Notes: a model not told the origin generated them from the sequence alone. Positions 1 to 8,397 are shown, numbered from the stretch's first letter. The stretch is DNA of 64,000 nucleotides from Janthinobacterium lividum (GCF_011601275.1 NZ_JAAOLY010000012.1:162849-226848); one strand, 5' to 3'. Program-made: numbers and translations.

Positions 1-255
1 GGATACTATCATGCTAGTCAACTATGTGTTGGAATTTGCGGCGCCGACACTGGCGCACAGCACAACGGCGCCATGAAATACAACGCTGCGCGCCACCGGA
101 TGCGCCATGCACCCTGCCCCGCGCCCGTTTGCACGCATTTTGCTGGCAGTGCCGGGCAGCTTTGCAGTATGCTGATAAAAAGTAATACTGCCAGGCAGAG
201 ACATATATAAGAAGAGTTCCCGCAAATGACCGAACAGATGAACGAGAGCTGAACC
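1..255. other. Upstream non-coding region
   Basis: I see no convincing gene here. The stretch just before 256 holds a purine-rich GAGAG about 8 bases ahead of the ATG, a plausible ribosome-binding site for the response regulator. A small inverted repeat, CAGTAT at 165-170 and ATACTG at 185-190, precedes an AT-rich run near 203-212 that could be a -10 element. Both regulatory readings are weak. Confidence 0.4.
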
Positions 256-1881
256 ATGCCAGAAACTAGCGACTTATCTGTCCTGATCGTCGACCCGAAC
301 CCCAGCATGCGGGGCAATCTGCACAATATGCTGAACCAGGCCGCCATCACCAAGGTGGAATATGCCGTCAATGCCGGCACGGCCATCCGCTTGCTGACGA
401 AGAAACCGTTCGACATCATCCTGTGCGAATACGACCTTGGCAGCGGCACGGACGGTCAGGATGGCCAGCAATTACTGGAAGACTTGCGCCACCATAAGCT
501 GATCGGCCTGTGGACGATCTTCATCATGCTGACCTCGGAGGCCATCCACAGCAAGGTGATCAGCGCAGCCGAGCTGACTCCGTCCGACTACATATTAAAA
601 CCGTTCACCGTCGACGTGCTGAGCGGACGCATCGCGCGCGCCATCGATCGGCGCGCCGTTTTCCTGCCCACGTATCAGCTGATCGACAAGGGCGACCTGC
701 GCGAAGCCGTGAAAAGCTGCCGCGCGGCCGAACTGCAGCACCCTCGCCTGACGGCCGATTTCGCCCGCCTGCGCGCCGAACTGCACATCAGCCTGGACGA
801 ATGGAAGGAAGCGGAACAGCTCTACGCCGACATGCTGGCCACGCGGCCCATGGCCTGGGCGCACCTGGGACTGGCGCGCACCCTGTTCGAACAGCAGCGC
901 CACGAAGAGGCGCAGGACGCGCTGCTGGAACTGGTGGAGACCTATCCCCGCTTCATGGCCGCCTACGACTTGCTGGCGCAAAACCATGAAGCCATGGGCC
1001 AGCAGCTGCAAGCCAAGAAAATCCTTGAGGACGCCGTGGCCATCTCGCCGCACATGGTGCGTCGCCTGCGCCACCTGGGCGGCATCGCCTTCGACACGGG
1101 CGACATCGGCGCGGCCGAACGGGCCTACAAGCAGGTCGTGACGAAAGCCAAGTACTCCGAATTCCGCGACCCGGAAGACCACGTCAACCTGGTAAAAACG
1201 CTGGTGAAAAAGGGCGACGCGCCGCAGGCGAGCGGCGTGCTGCGCGACATGGAGCGTTCCTTGCGGGGCGGCGCCAACGTGGAAGCGTGCCGCGCCATCT
1301 CGGCCGCCATGCTGCATGAATTGTCGGGCAACGACATCGCCGCCGCCACCGAACTGCAACTGGCCGCCGCCGCGCTGGACACGGCGCGGGGCCTGTCGAC
1401 GCAGCTGAAAGTGGGCCTGGTGCAGAGCTGCCTGAAGAACAACCTGGAACAGGCGGCGTCCGACGTCATGATGAAACTCGTCAACGAAGCCGACAGCGAC
1501 GTGACGATGGAAGCGGCCGTCGACGTGTTTGAAAAAGCGGGCCGCCATGACCTGGCGCAAGGCATGGGCCAGCAGATCACGAACCAGGTGCAGGAACTGA
1601 TGCAGGATGCGGCCAGCAAGTCGGAAAGCGGAGAGCTCAAGGGCGCCGTCTTCGTGCTGCGCCAGGCCCTGCGCAAGACGCCGGGCAACCTGCCCGTGCT
1701 GTTCGCCTCCGTCGACGCCATCCTGCGCCAGCTCAACATGCTGGGCTGGGAAGCCCCGCTCGCTGAACAGGCGCAGCACCAGATGCAAGTGATCCGCAAG
1801 ATCGATCCCAAGCATCCGAAGCTGGAGTCGCTCAAGCAGCAGTATGCGGCTACGCAGCACAAGTATGGTATTGCGACATGA
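256..1881 (+). CDS. Response regulator with N-terminal receiver and C-terminal TPR repeats
   Basis: The 541-residue protein has a CheY-like receiver (about residues 7-130) followed by a long helical region with TPR-like repeats to the end, and no DNA-binding domain, so it probably acts through protein contacts in the cytoplasm. Receiver landmarks are the VLIVDP strand, the conserved Thr in MLTSE and the LKPF lysine. At the phospho-acceptor site the sequence is LCEYDLG: aligned on CheY (SDWNMP) the acceptor Asp is Glu58, and the usual acidic pair after strand 1 is reduced to Asp13-Pro14. This suggests phosphorylation-independent signalling. No sensor kinase is adjacent and the gene stands alone. 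The domain call is firm; the partner and process are unknown. Confidence 0.85.
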   Translation: MPETSDLSVLIVDPNPSMRGNLHNMLNQAAITKVEYAVNAGTAIRLLTKKPFDIILCEYDLGSGTDGQDGQQLLEDLRHHKLIGLWTIFIMLTSEAIHSKVISAAELTPSDYILKPFTVDVLSGRIARAIDRRAVFLPTYQLIDKGDLREAVKSCRAAELQHPRLTADFARLRAELHISLDEWKEAEQLYADMLATRPMAWAHLGLARTLFEQQRHEEAQDALLELVETYPRFMAAYDLLAQNHEAMGQQLQAKKILEDAVAISPHMVRRLRHLGGIAFDTGDIGAAERAYKQVVTKAKYSEFRDPEDHVNLVKTLVKKGDAPQASGVLRDMERSLRGGANVEACRAISAAMLHELSGNDIAAATELQLAAAALDTARGLSTQLKVGLVQSCLKNNLEQAASDVMMKLVNEADSDVTMEAAVDVFEKAGRHDLAQGMGQQITNQVQELMQDAASKSESGELKGAVFVLRQALRKTPGNLPVLFASVDAILRQLNMLGWEAPLAEQAQHQMQVIRKIDPKHPKLESLKQQYAATQHKYGIAT

Positions 1882-2017
1882 TGTGAGGGACGCACTGCAA
1901 GCCTGCGGCTACGGTTTTCAGAGGCGTCGCGGCGTGCGTTGGCGTCAAAAACGCACAGCCCATTTCCGATCATTTCCGGCGCGGAGGCAAGCGCCCCCCC
2001 GCATGCGCACGGCTCGA

Positions 2018-3112
2018 TTAACGCCCGCCCCTGAGCGTATAGACCGGCTTCTCGGACTCCCCTTTCTCCGCCATCGCCAGCACGCGCTGCAGCTCCTTGC
2101 GCTCGTCACCCTCCTTGGCCGATGACACCAGGTTGCGCAGGATGGCGACATGCGCCGTCTGCAGCGCCTGCGCCGCCGGCACGGCGATGTCCGGTTTCAC
2201 GCCGACGTGCTCCCAGTTGGTTTTGGTGACGACATTGGTCGTGCGCGCGGTCGGGATCGCGACTATGATGTCCTGCCCCACGTTGTACCAGCTCACGGGA
2301 TTGGAACCGCCGCCGGTGGTTTCTCCGACCACCGTTCCCCGTTTCTGCGCCTGGATGCCATAGGAGAAATCCTCGCCGCCGGAAAACGTGCGGGCCGAGG
2401 TCAGCACGTACACGGGCTTGTCGTAACGCTGTGCGACCGTCTTCACGGTCCAGAACTGACGCGTCGTATTGGTCGGGCGATCGTACATGTCGATCAGGTG
2501 ACGCTCGTCGCCGAACGGGAAGAAATGACTCATCAGGTAAGCCACGCTGGCCGGGCTGCCGCCGCCGTTGCGGCGCAGGTCGAGGATCAGCGCATCCGTC
2601 CCCGCCATGAGCGACATCGCCGCCGTGTACGCCGCGGCGACGAATTCCGGGCCGCCGAAGCCGCGCAGCTCGATATAGCCAACGTTGCCGGGAAGGCGTT
2701 CGATCTTCTCGATGTCATAGCCGCGCCGCGCGGTCTGGTCGCGCCATTCCTCAATCTTGGCGCGGCTGGGCAGTTCATCGGTACCGCTGCGCTCACGAAG
2801 ACCTTCGTAAAACGCGGCGCCGAAATGCAAGTCACCGCTCAGTTCCCGCAAGTCCTTCGCCAGTGCCGCACTGAAGGCCTTCACGCTGGCGGCGGTCGCA
2901 TAGCCGCCTTCGGCATTCTTCCTGGCGATCGCACTGCCGACCCGTTCGGCCACCGCTGGTTCGATGTAATTCGCGTTCATTTTCACTGCCAGTGTCTGCA
3001 CGATCGCCGTGCGATCGGCCGCGTTCAAGGCGGTGTCCTCCGCCGCGAAGGCGTGCAACGACAACAGCGTGCCCAATACGACGCCTGCGACAAACTTCTT
3101 TTTACCTGACAT
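2018..3112 (-). CDS. S41 family peptidase, secreted
   Basis: This 364-residue protein begins with a signal peptide (MSGKKKF, then a hydrophobic stretch ending near AFAAED), so it should act in the periplasm. The C-terminal half carries the S41 (tail-specific/IRBP-like) core: LILDLRRNGGG, then VLTSARTFSGGE, whose Ser is the expected nucleophile, then GETTGGGSNPVSW. No PDZ domain is evident, as in the IRBP-like branch. The ATG at 3112 is chosen because GGAGG lies five bases upstream; a TTG at 3124 would be an alternative. It lies seven bases downstream of the marR gene on the same strand, so the two are probably co-transcribed and MarR-controlled. The substrate is unknown. Confidence 0.85.
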   Translation of the reverse strand: MSGKKKFVAGVVLGTLLSLHAFAAEDTALNAADRTAIVQTLAVKMNANYIEPAVAERVGSAIARKNAEGGYATAASVKAFSAALAKDLRELSGDLHFGAAFYEGLRERSGTDELPSRAKIEEWRDQTARRGYDIEKIERLPGNVGYIELRGFGGPEFVAAAYTAAMSLMAGTDALILDLRRNGGGSPASVAYLMSHFFPFGDERHLIDMYDRPTNTTRQFWTVKTVAQRYDKPVYVLTSARTFSGGEDFSYGIQAQKRGTVVGETTGGGSNPVSWYNVGQDIIVAIPTARTTNVVTKTNWEHVGVKPDIAVPAAQALQTAHVAILRNLVSSAKEGDERKELQRVLAMAEKGESEKPVYTLRGGR

Positions 3113-3130
3113 ACATTCCTCCAAGTTGGA

Positions 3131-3625
3131 CTACGAAGCGTTTGTGCCTGCGTCAGAGCCGGCATCGAGGCGCAGCCTGCCATCGCGGATGCGCGCGCCG
3201 AAGGAGCGCGTCTCGAGTACGGCGATCGCCTGTGCGAGGCAGTCGGACAAGGGAAACGCCAGTTCCGCATCAAGGCTGTCGGCCGCGGATTTGGTCGCCT
3301 GCCAGCACACCCGCAGGCGCGGCAGCAGCGCTGCGCCACCGGCGCTGAGAAGCACCACGCGCTGCCTGCCGTCTTCGCCGCCGGCGGCCACCGTCAGCAG
3401 GCCCTTCTTCACCATCAAGGCCACTGTCTGGGTCGCGGCGGGCTGAGTGAGGCCGGCGACGGCCGCCAGCTCTCCGATGGTCGCGCTCGGCTGCTCGGCC
3501 AGCACCCGCATCACCGGCGTGTAGCGCGGCCGGTAATCGAGCCCCGCTTCCACGTAGGCCTGCTCGACCGCGCCGTCAAGCAGTTCGATGAGATGTCGTA
3601 ATTGCGTGCCTAATCCAGGTTTCAT
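3131..3625 (-). CDS. MarR-family transcriptional regulator
   Basis: The 164-residue protein has a winged-helix fold typical of MarR: a recognition region around residues 45-75 (ATIGELAAVAGLTQPAATQ, then a LMVKKGLL helix) and a wing with the DGRQR motif (GGEDGRQRVVLLS), a MarR hallmark. It is the first gene of a two-gene unit with the S41 peptidase. A perfect palindrome 20-40 bases upstream is the likely autoregulatory operator. The ligand is unknown. The last 30 residues (DAGSDAGTNAS end) are low complexity and may be disordered. Confidence 0.88.
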   Translation of the reverse strand: MKPGLGTQLRHLIELLDGAVEQAYVEAGLDYRPRYTPVMRVLAEQPSATIGELAAVAGLTQPAATQTVALMVKKGLLTVAAGGEDGRQRVVLLSAGGAALLPRLRVCWQATKSAADSLDAELAFPLSDCLAQAIAVLETRSFGARIRDGRLRLDAGSDAGTNAS

Positions 3626-3644
3626 GCAACCATGCTAGCACTTT

Positions 3645-3664
3645 TTATATAAGAGCTTATATAA
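3645..3664. promoter_or_regulatory. Candidate MarR operator palindrome
   Basis: TTATATAAG (3645-3653) and CTTATATAA (3656-3664) form a perfect 9-bp inverted repeat with a two-base spacer, 20 bases upstream of the marR start. A wider repeat, AAGAGC (3651-3656) with GCTCTT (3675-3680), overlaps it. The size and AT-rich character fit MarR operators, and the position would overlap the promoter of the marR-S41 operon. The symmetry is seen directly; binding is inferred. Confidence 0.65.
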
Positions 3665-3838
3665 ATATTTATAGGCTCTTGAACCGGGCCGCCATCCAAG
3701 CAAGGCAGCCTCAGCGAAGCGCGAGCCTCTGCGCGCTATAAGTTACCGACGATGGGTGCGTGATTGCGCGCGGCGCATTGACGTATCAGAGGACGTGATT
3801 TTCTTGGCAATGGGTTCGCCGCCACTGCGGCGCCTGCA

Positions 3839-4141
3839 TCAGCGCGGGAGTTTATACCGCACCAGCAACGTAGCTCCCTTGCCGCCGGGTGGCGTCAGCA
3901 GTATCTCGTCACCCGGCTGCATTTCTTCATACATCACCGTGCAACAAGTCGGCATCGAGTGGCCGCGCGCCGGATAAACGCCAACCTCGGTGTGCAGGTT
4001 CGCGGCGCGCACGTCCACGCTGGACTTGCCAGCCTTTGCTTCTTCTTGCAGCAGCTTGCGCAGTACGGTGACAAAGTCCCCTTTGCTGAGCCTGACAGGT
4101 GCCTGGTTTGCTTGCGGGCGAGTGGTTGCGTCGTTTTTCAT
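3839..4141 (-). CDS. Hypothetical protein, 100 residues
   Basis: I do not recognise this protein with confidence. It is a soluble 100-residue protein with a basic N-terminal tail, then LSKGDFVTVLRKLLQEE, a central ARGHSMPTCCTVMYEEM with adjacent cysteines, a PGDEILLTPPGGKGATL turn and a RYKLPR end. There is no signal peptide or membrane segment. It is flanked by long intergenic regions and no operon partner is visible. The compact conserved-looking motifs and the purine-rich leader (GAAAGAAA) argue that it is real. I have a vague impression that similar small proteins sit beside HNH or restriction genes, but nothing here supports that. Confidence 0.65.
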   Translation of the reverse strand: MKNDATTRPQANQAPVRLSKGDFVTVLRKLLQEEAKAGKSSVDVRAANLHTEVGVYPARGHSMPTCCTVMYEEMQPGDEILLTPPGGKGATLLVRYKLPR

Positions 4142-4452
4142 GGCAGTTTCTTTCTTTCAATAAATTTTCGCCACTATAACATTCGCCCTTGGGGCAATGC
4201 GACCAGGGGGGCGAGTCAATCGCATACAACTCATGATCGGCCCGACATGGCGTCTGCCCAAAGCAGAAGCCTGCGCTGGCCGCTTGGCTTCTATTTATAG
4301 TGAGCCCTAGCCTTGGGGGGGGACGATTTAGGGTAGAGTGTTGCATCTTGCGGATGCTGAATTGTTAATGGCAGCAGCAGGCCATGAGCGGACTCTGAAG
4401 CATTAACCGAAACCGACCTTTTAACTCGGGATAACGAACGATCACACTAAGT
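4142..4452. other. Gene-free stretch between two orphan genes
   Basis: The 311 bases separate two divergently read orphan genes, so both promoters should lie here. I see a G-run near 4315-4322 and locally lower GC than the surroundings, but no clear promoter, repeat or RNA gene. Confidence 0.4.
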
Positions 4453-4881
4453 ATGGGACTAATCCGTCGATCAGCAGCAAGCCTAAGAATTTTCGGTGAC
4501 GAACTCCAGCCGGCGGAAATCTCGCTCATGTTGAAATGCGAGCCAACCCAAGCAAGAGTAAAAGGAGAAGTGATCAAGTATCCATCTGGAAGGGAGCGAA
4601 CAATTACCTGCGGGAGTTGGCTCCTTACGGCTAAGCGCACGGAGCCGGAAGACCTTGATGGTCAGATCAAATGGTTGATGGCCAAAATGACTGATGATCT
4701 TATGGTCTGGCAGGCCCTGACGTCTTCCTATGATGTGGATATGTTTTGTGGCGCGTTCATGCAGAGTACGAACGACGGCCTCTCGATCAGTCCGGAAACC
4801 ATGCTTGCTCTTGGTTCACGCGGAATCGAGTTCGATCTGGACATCTACGGTCCTGACGACGATAACGATGGCGACGTTTAG
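4453..4881 (+). CDS. DUF4279 domain-containing protein
   Basis: The 142-residue soluble protein matches my memory of DUF4279: an opening LRIFGDELQPAEISLML segment, a TCGSWLLTAK strand, a middle helix (LDGQIKWLMAKM) and a final strand (GIEFDLDIYG) before an acidic tail (DDDNDGDV). The function is unknown; relatives appear sporadically in accessory regions and some sit near toxin-immunity genes. Base composition is lower in GC than that of neighbouring genes, consistent with transfer. No clear Shine-Dalgarno precedes the ATG, so the exact start is less certain. Confidence 0.7.
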   Translation: MGLIRRSAASLRIFGDELQPAEISLMLKCEPTQARVKGEVIKYPSGRERTITCGSWLLTAKRTEPEDLDGQIKWLMAKMTDDLMVWQALTSSYDVDMFCGAFMQSTNDGLSISPETMLALGSRGIEFDLDIYGPDDDNDGDV

Positions 4882-4968
4882 CTGAACAGCGACTTTGAAC
4901 TTGAGAAGTCAATCTGTAAACGGCTGCTTTGGGGCGTAAGCAGGCGTACACGACAACAGTCCAGCCGC

Positions 4969-5072
4969 GTAGGTCAAATTAGCAGGGCAGCCGGGATGCG
5001 CAAGAGCGATCCGACATGGTGGCGTCAACAATGCTGTCGAATTACGGCCCTGCCAGACCTAATCCGCTCTAC
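4969..5072. repeat. Degenerate REP-like inverted pair
   Basis: GTAGGTCAAATTAGC at 4969-4983, with a CGATCCGACA end near 5016, is a decayed copy of the REP found elsewhere in the window. A second copy on the opposite strand runs from GTAG at 5072 down to a TGTCGAATTACG end at 5035. This second copy contains the last codons and stop of the tetR gene. Divergence from the consensus makes this less certain than the other REPs. Confidence 0.5.
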
Positions 5073-5700
5073 GCTCCACCCGCGCCACCACCAGTTCGAT
5101 CAGCTCCGCGATAAGGGGCCTGAAGGTGGCCGCATCGCCGCCCTGCCCCAGCATGACGGTGCGCGTGGTCAGGTGCGAAAAGACGGCGTCGAACAGGATT
5201 TGCGGCAGGTTGGAAAACGAGGTGCCGGGCGCGATGCGGCCACGGGTGCGCTGCTGCTCCAGCAGGCGCAAGATCAATGCGTGCCACACTTGCGGGCCGT
5301 GCTCGTACCAGGTCTGGCCTACGGCCGGCACGGCGGCGGCGCCCGTGACGACGAGGCGGTAGAAATCCACGTGGCGAGGGCTGGTGACGACGGCCACCAG
5401 TTCATCGAGGATCAGTTGCAAGCCCTGTTCCAGGCCCGCTTGCGACGTATCGAGCTGGCGCAGCGCGATGATGAAGTCGGCGCACAGGTATTCGACCACG
5501 GCCACCAGCAATTCCTGCTTGCTGCCGAAGTAGCGGTAGGCGGTGGCTTTCGAACCGCCCGCCTCGGCCACGATGGCGTCCATGCTGACGCCGTCGTAGC
5601 CGGAGTCAAGAAAGAGCCTGGATGCCGCCACCAGCAGCTTGCGCCGCCGCTCCTCGCTTCGGGTACTCGGGGAAGCGGGAACGGTGCGCAACTGGGGCAT
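5059..5700 (-). CDS. TetR-family transcriptional regulator
   Basis: This 213-residue protein has an N-terminal TetR DNA-binding domain (about residues 15-60): LLVAASRLFLDSGYDGVSM, then AIVAEAGGSKATAYRYFGSK, which is the classic helix-turn-helix, followed by a helical ligand-binding domain. The ATG at 5700 is chosen over a longer in-frame ORF because it sits 11 bases after the gcd stop codon and gives a normal family length. It is the second gene of a gcd-tetR operon, so it probably regulates glucose oxidation and itself through the palindrome upstream of gcd. The final residues RRAD and the stop lie inside a REP-like repeat. Confidence 0.88.
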   Translation of the reverse strand: MPQLRTVPASPSTRSEERRRKLLVAASRLFLDSGYDGVSMDAIVAEAGGSKATAYRYFGSKQELLVAVVEYLCADFIIALRQLDTSQAGLEQGLQLILDELVAVVTSPRHVDFYRLVVTGAAAVPAVGQTWYEHGPQVWHALILRLLEQQRTRGRIAPGTSFSNLPQILFDAVFSHLTTRTVMLGQGGDAATFRPLIAELIELVVARVERRAD

Positions 5701-5711
5701 GAAGCAAACTC

Positions 5712-8135
5712 TTACTGTGTCTTGGGAAGCGCGTATGCTATCACGTAATCCCCACGGTCCGGACTCTGGCGCGCGCCGCCCGCGACGACCACGACGTACT
5801 GGCGGCCCGACTTGGGCGACACATAGGTCATCGGCGTGCCTTGCGAACCGACCGGCATGCGCGCCTTCCACACTTCATGACCGGTGGCGATGTCCATGGC
5901 GCGCAAATAGTAATCCTGCGTGCCCGCATAAAACACGAGGCCGGACGCCGTGCTCATGCCGCCGCCCAGGGTCGGCATGCCCAGCGGGATGGGCAGCCTC
6001 GCCTTGACACCGTTGACGACGGCATCCTGCACCGTACCGGCCGGACGCTCCCACACTTTTTTCTTCGTCTTGAGGTCGATCGCGGCAAACACGCCCCACG
6101 GCGGGCTTTGGCACGGTATGCCCAGCGGCGAGTTGAAGGCCTTGTGGTCGATGACGAAAGGCGTGCCATCCATCGGATAGGTGCTGCCCACGCCATGGCC
6201 GGACGTCAGCTTGGCCACGTCCACCGTCTCGCGCGGCACCAGCCTGACCACCTGCGGCATGCGGATATCGTTGACGAACATATAGCCATTGCTTTCATCG
6301 ACAGCCGCCCCGCCCCAGTTGAAGCCACCGTAGTAGCCCGGGTAGATCAAGGTTTCCCTGGTACTTGGCGCCGTGAATTCGCCCTGATAATTGAGCTTGC
6401 GGAAGCTGATGCGGCAAGCCAGCTGGTCGAAGAAGGTGGCGCCCCACATGTCGCGTTCCGTGAGCGTTTCCGCACCGAGGGCCGGCATGCCAGTCGAATA
6501 TGGCTGCGTTTTGGATACCCAGTCGCCGGCCGCATGCTCCTGCGGCACGGGCTTTTCCTCCACCTCCGCAATCGGCTTGCCCGTACGGCGGTCCAGCATG
6601 AAGATCTGGCCTCGCTTGGTCAGCTGCACCAGCGCGGGTATTTTTCCACCCTTGCCGTCCGGGACGTCGTACAGGGCGGGCTGCGCGGCCACGTCGTAAT
6701 CCCAGATATCGTGGTGAACAGTTTGATACGTCCAGCGCTCGCGGCCCGTGGCCATGTCGAGGGCGACGATGGCCGAAGAATACTTCTCTGTCAGCGGCGG
6801 ACGCTTGCCGCCCCAGAAGTCGGGCTGCTCGTTCCCCGTCGGCAGGTAGACCAGGCCCAGCGCATCATCGAACGCGGGCGCCGACCACATGTTCGGCGTG
6901 CTGCGCGTGTAGCTCTGCCCTTCCGGCGGCAGCTTCGTGATGGCCGGATTACCGAGGTCCCAGGCCCACACCAGTTCCCCCGTGTCGGCGCTGTAGGCGC
7001 GCACGACGCCCGACGGTTCATCGGTCGAGCGGCCATCGAAGACCCAGCCGCCGAGGATGATCAGGTTGCGCGCCACGGTGGGCGCGGACGTGTAGGCGTA
7101 GTACGGCACGTTCATCTTCACCTTGCCCAGGCCGACCGTCAGGTCGACCGAACCCTTGTCGCCGAAGCCCTCGCACTGCTTGCCCGTCTGCGCGTCGATC
7201 TCGATCAGGCGCGCATCCATGGTCACCTGCACGATGCGCTTCGCGCAGCCCGCCACCGGCACGCTGGCCGCCTGCATGCCCTCGAACTGGAACGGTTTTT
7301 TCACCTTGGCCGGCTCGTAGTAGCCGACGCCGCGGCAACGGTTCCACGTCTTGGTATTCGCAGGCTTCGGATCGAAGGTCCAGCGTTCCTTGCCCGTGTC
7401 CGCGTCGAGCGCGATGACCTTGCTCGTCGGCGTGCAAGTATAAATGGTGTCGCCGATCTGCAGCGGCGTGTTTTGCGATTCGGATGCCCCTTCGGCCAGC
7501 TCGCCCGAGCGGTAGGTCCACGCTACCTGCAGCTGGTCGACGTTGGCCTTGTCGATCTGCGTGTACGGCGCGAAGCGCGTGCCCGACGGTCCATAGCCGT
7601 AATGCGCCCAGTTGGCGCTGCCGCCATTGATGGCCGCCACGGCATCCTGCTGCGGCTGCGCATTCGCCTCCGTCACGCCATGCGGCTTGAACATCGAGGC
7701 GAAACCGGCCGCCAGCACGACGGCGAACAGCGCCGTGAAACCGCGCGACTGGCCACTGTGAGCACGCCCGGCCAGCCACGGATGCAGCAAGGCAGCCACC
7801 AGGCCGATGACAATGAACGGCGCCAGGCGCGGCACCATGGGCCAGAAGGCAAAGCCGATTTCCCACACGGCCCAGATCAGGGTGACGACGACCAGCGCGG
7901 CGACGACGGCACTGGCCAGCGGTTTGCGGCGCAAATACAGCACGCCGGCGAGGATGAGGCCCAGGCCGGCCGGCAGGTAATACCAGGAACCGCCAAGGGT
8001 GATGAGTTCGATGCCGCCCGCCGCCAGGGCCAGGCCGGAAAAGCCGAGGAAAATGCCAAAAACCGTCAAGGCAAGCCGCTTGCCCCTGAAGACCGCCGGG
8101 ATCGCCGGCGCGCCTTTATTTACTGAAGTGTCCAT
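5712..8135 (-). CDS. gcd: Membrane-bound PQQ-dependent glucose dehydrogenase
   Basis: The enzyme oxidises D-glucose to gluconolactone at the periplasmic face and passes electrons to ubiquinone. The 807-residue length matches family members (about 800). Residues 20-150 hold about five hydrophobic helices; a PQQ beta-propeller fills the rest. Motifs include WAHYGYGPSGTRFAP at the propeller entry, HHDIWDYD (the active-site Asp region) and LTKRGQIFMLDR (the PQQ-contacting Lys region). No pqq biosynthesis genes are in the window, so cofactor supply must come from elsewhere. The ATG at 8135 has no close Shine-Dalgarno; a strong one lies further upstream in front of an overlapping short ORF. It is co-directional with tetR. 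Confidence 0.93.
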   Translation of the reverse strand: MDTSVNKGAPAIPAVFRGKRLALTVFGIFLGFSGLALAAGGIELITLGGSWYYLPAGLGLILAGVLYLRRKPLASAVVAALVVVTLIWAVWEIGFAFWPMVPRLAPFIVIGLVAALLHPWLAGRAHSGQSRGFTALFAVVLAAGFASMFKPHGVTEANAQPQQDAVAAINGGSANWAHYGYGPSGTRFAPYTQIDKANVDQLQVAWTYRSGELAEGASESQNTPLQIGDTIYTCTPTSKVIALDADTGKERWTFDPKPANTKTWNRCRGVGYYEPAKVKKPFQFEGMQAASVPVAGCAKRIVQVTMDARLIEIDAQTGKQCEGFGDKGSVDLTVGLGKVKMNVPYYAYTSAPTVARNLIILGGWVFDGRSTDEPSGVVRAYSADTGELVWAWDLGNPAITKLPPEGQSYTRSTPNMWSAPAFDDALGLVYLPTGNEQPDFWGGKRPPLTEKYSSAIVALDMATGRERWTYQTVHHDIWDYDVAAQPALYDVPDGKGGKIPALVQLTKRGQIFMLDRRTGKPIAEVEEKPVPQEHAAGDWVSKTQPYSTGMPALGAETLTERDMWGATFFDQLACRISFRKLNYQGEFTAPSTRETLIYPGYYGGFNWGGAAVDESNGYMFVNDIRMPQVVRLVPRETVDVAKLTSGHGVGSTYPMDGTPFVIDHKAFNSPLGIPCQSPPWGVFAAIDLKTKKKVWERPAGTVQDAVVNGVKARLPIPLGMPTLGGGMSTASGLVFYAGTQDYYLRAMDIATGHEVWKARMPVGSQGTPMTYVSPKSGRQYVVVVAGGARQSPDRGDYVIAYALPKTQ

Positions 8136-8157
8136 TTTTTATCCATGACGCCTCCCC
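8120..8157 (-). promoter_or_regulatory. Short upstream ORF overlapping the gcd start
   Basis: Reading the minus strand, GGGGAGG (8157-8151) is followed four bases later by an ATG (8146) that opens an eight-residue frame, MDKKWTLQ, ending at TAA (8122-8120), which is 11 bases inside gcd in another frame. The gcd ATG itself is about 15 bases from that ribosome-binding site. This arrangement could couple or tune gcd translation. The sequence is plain; the regulatory role is inference. Confidence 0.4.
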
Positions 8158-8205
8158 TGCCCAGGCAAGCACGCCGGGGATGGCTGGTTTTTTAAATCTA
8201 CGTAG

Positions 8206-8228
8206 TGAAACTGTACTGTACGGTTTCA
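8206..8228. promoter_or_regulatory. Candidate TetR operator upstream of gcd
   Basis: TGAAAC (8206-8211) and GTTTCA (8223-8228) enclose two GTAC tetramers (8213-8216 and 8218-8221), with single unpaired bases between the blocks. The arms match perfectly. The site is 70 bases upstream of the gcd start, where it could cover the promoter. GTAC-rich palindromes of this size are common TetR/AcrR targets, and the tetR gene is the second cistron of the operon, so autorepression is the simplest reading. Confidence 0.65.
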
Positions 8229-8310
8229 TTTTATGCCGATTTTTGACGCAAGGAAAGAAAAATTGACGCGGGAGCTTGATTTTTGGCGGAGATAGGGTTG
8301 TTCCGGGGAT

Positions 8311-8397
8311 TGTCGGATTACGCTCTGCGAGCTAATCCGACCTACCGGACTGCTGGATATGCGTAGGTTGGATTAGCGCAAAGCGCGTAATCCAACA
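8311..8397. repeat. Inverted pair of REP-like palindromes
   Basis: The first unit (8311-8345) reads TGTCGGATTACGC to GCTAATCCGACCTAC. The second (8363-8397) is the opposite orientation, GTAGGTTGGATTAGCG to CGCGTAATCCAACA. Each unit can fold on itself. Near-identical units occur at 15966-16055, 44817-44851 and 54654-54754, and decayed ones at 4969-5072. No REP-associated transposase is present in the window. Confidence 0.85.

Noticed and set aside
5841..8126. 761-residue ORF opposite gcd
   Set aside because: Composition and lack of motifs show it is the complement of the glucose dehydrogenase codons.
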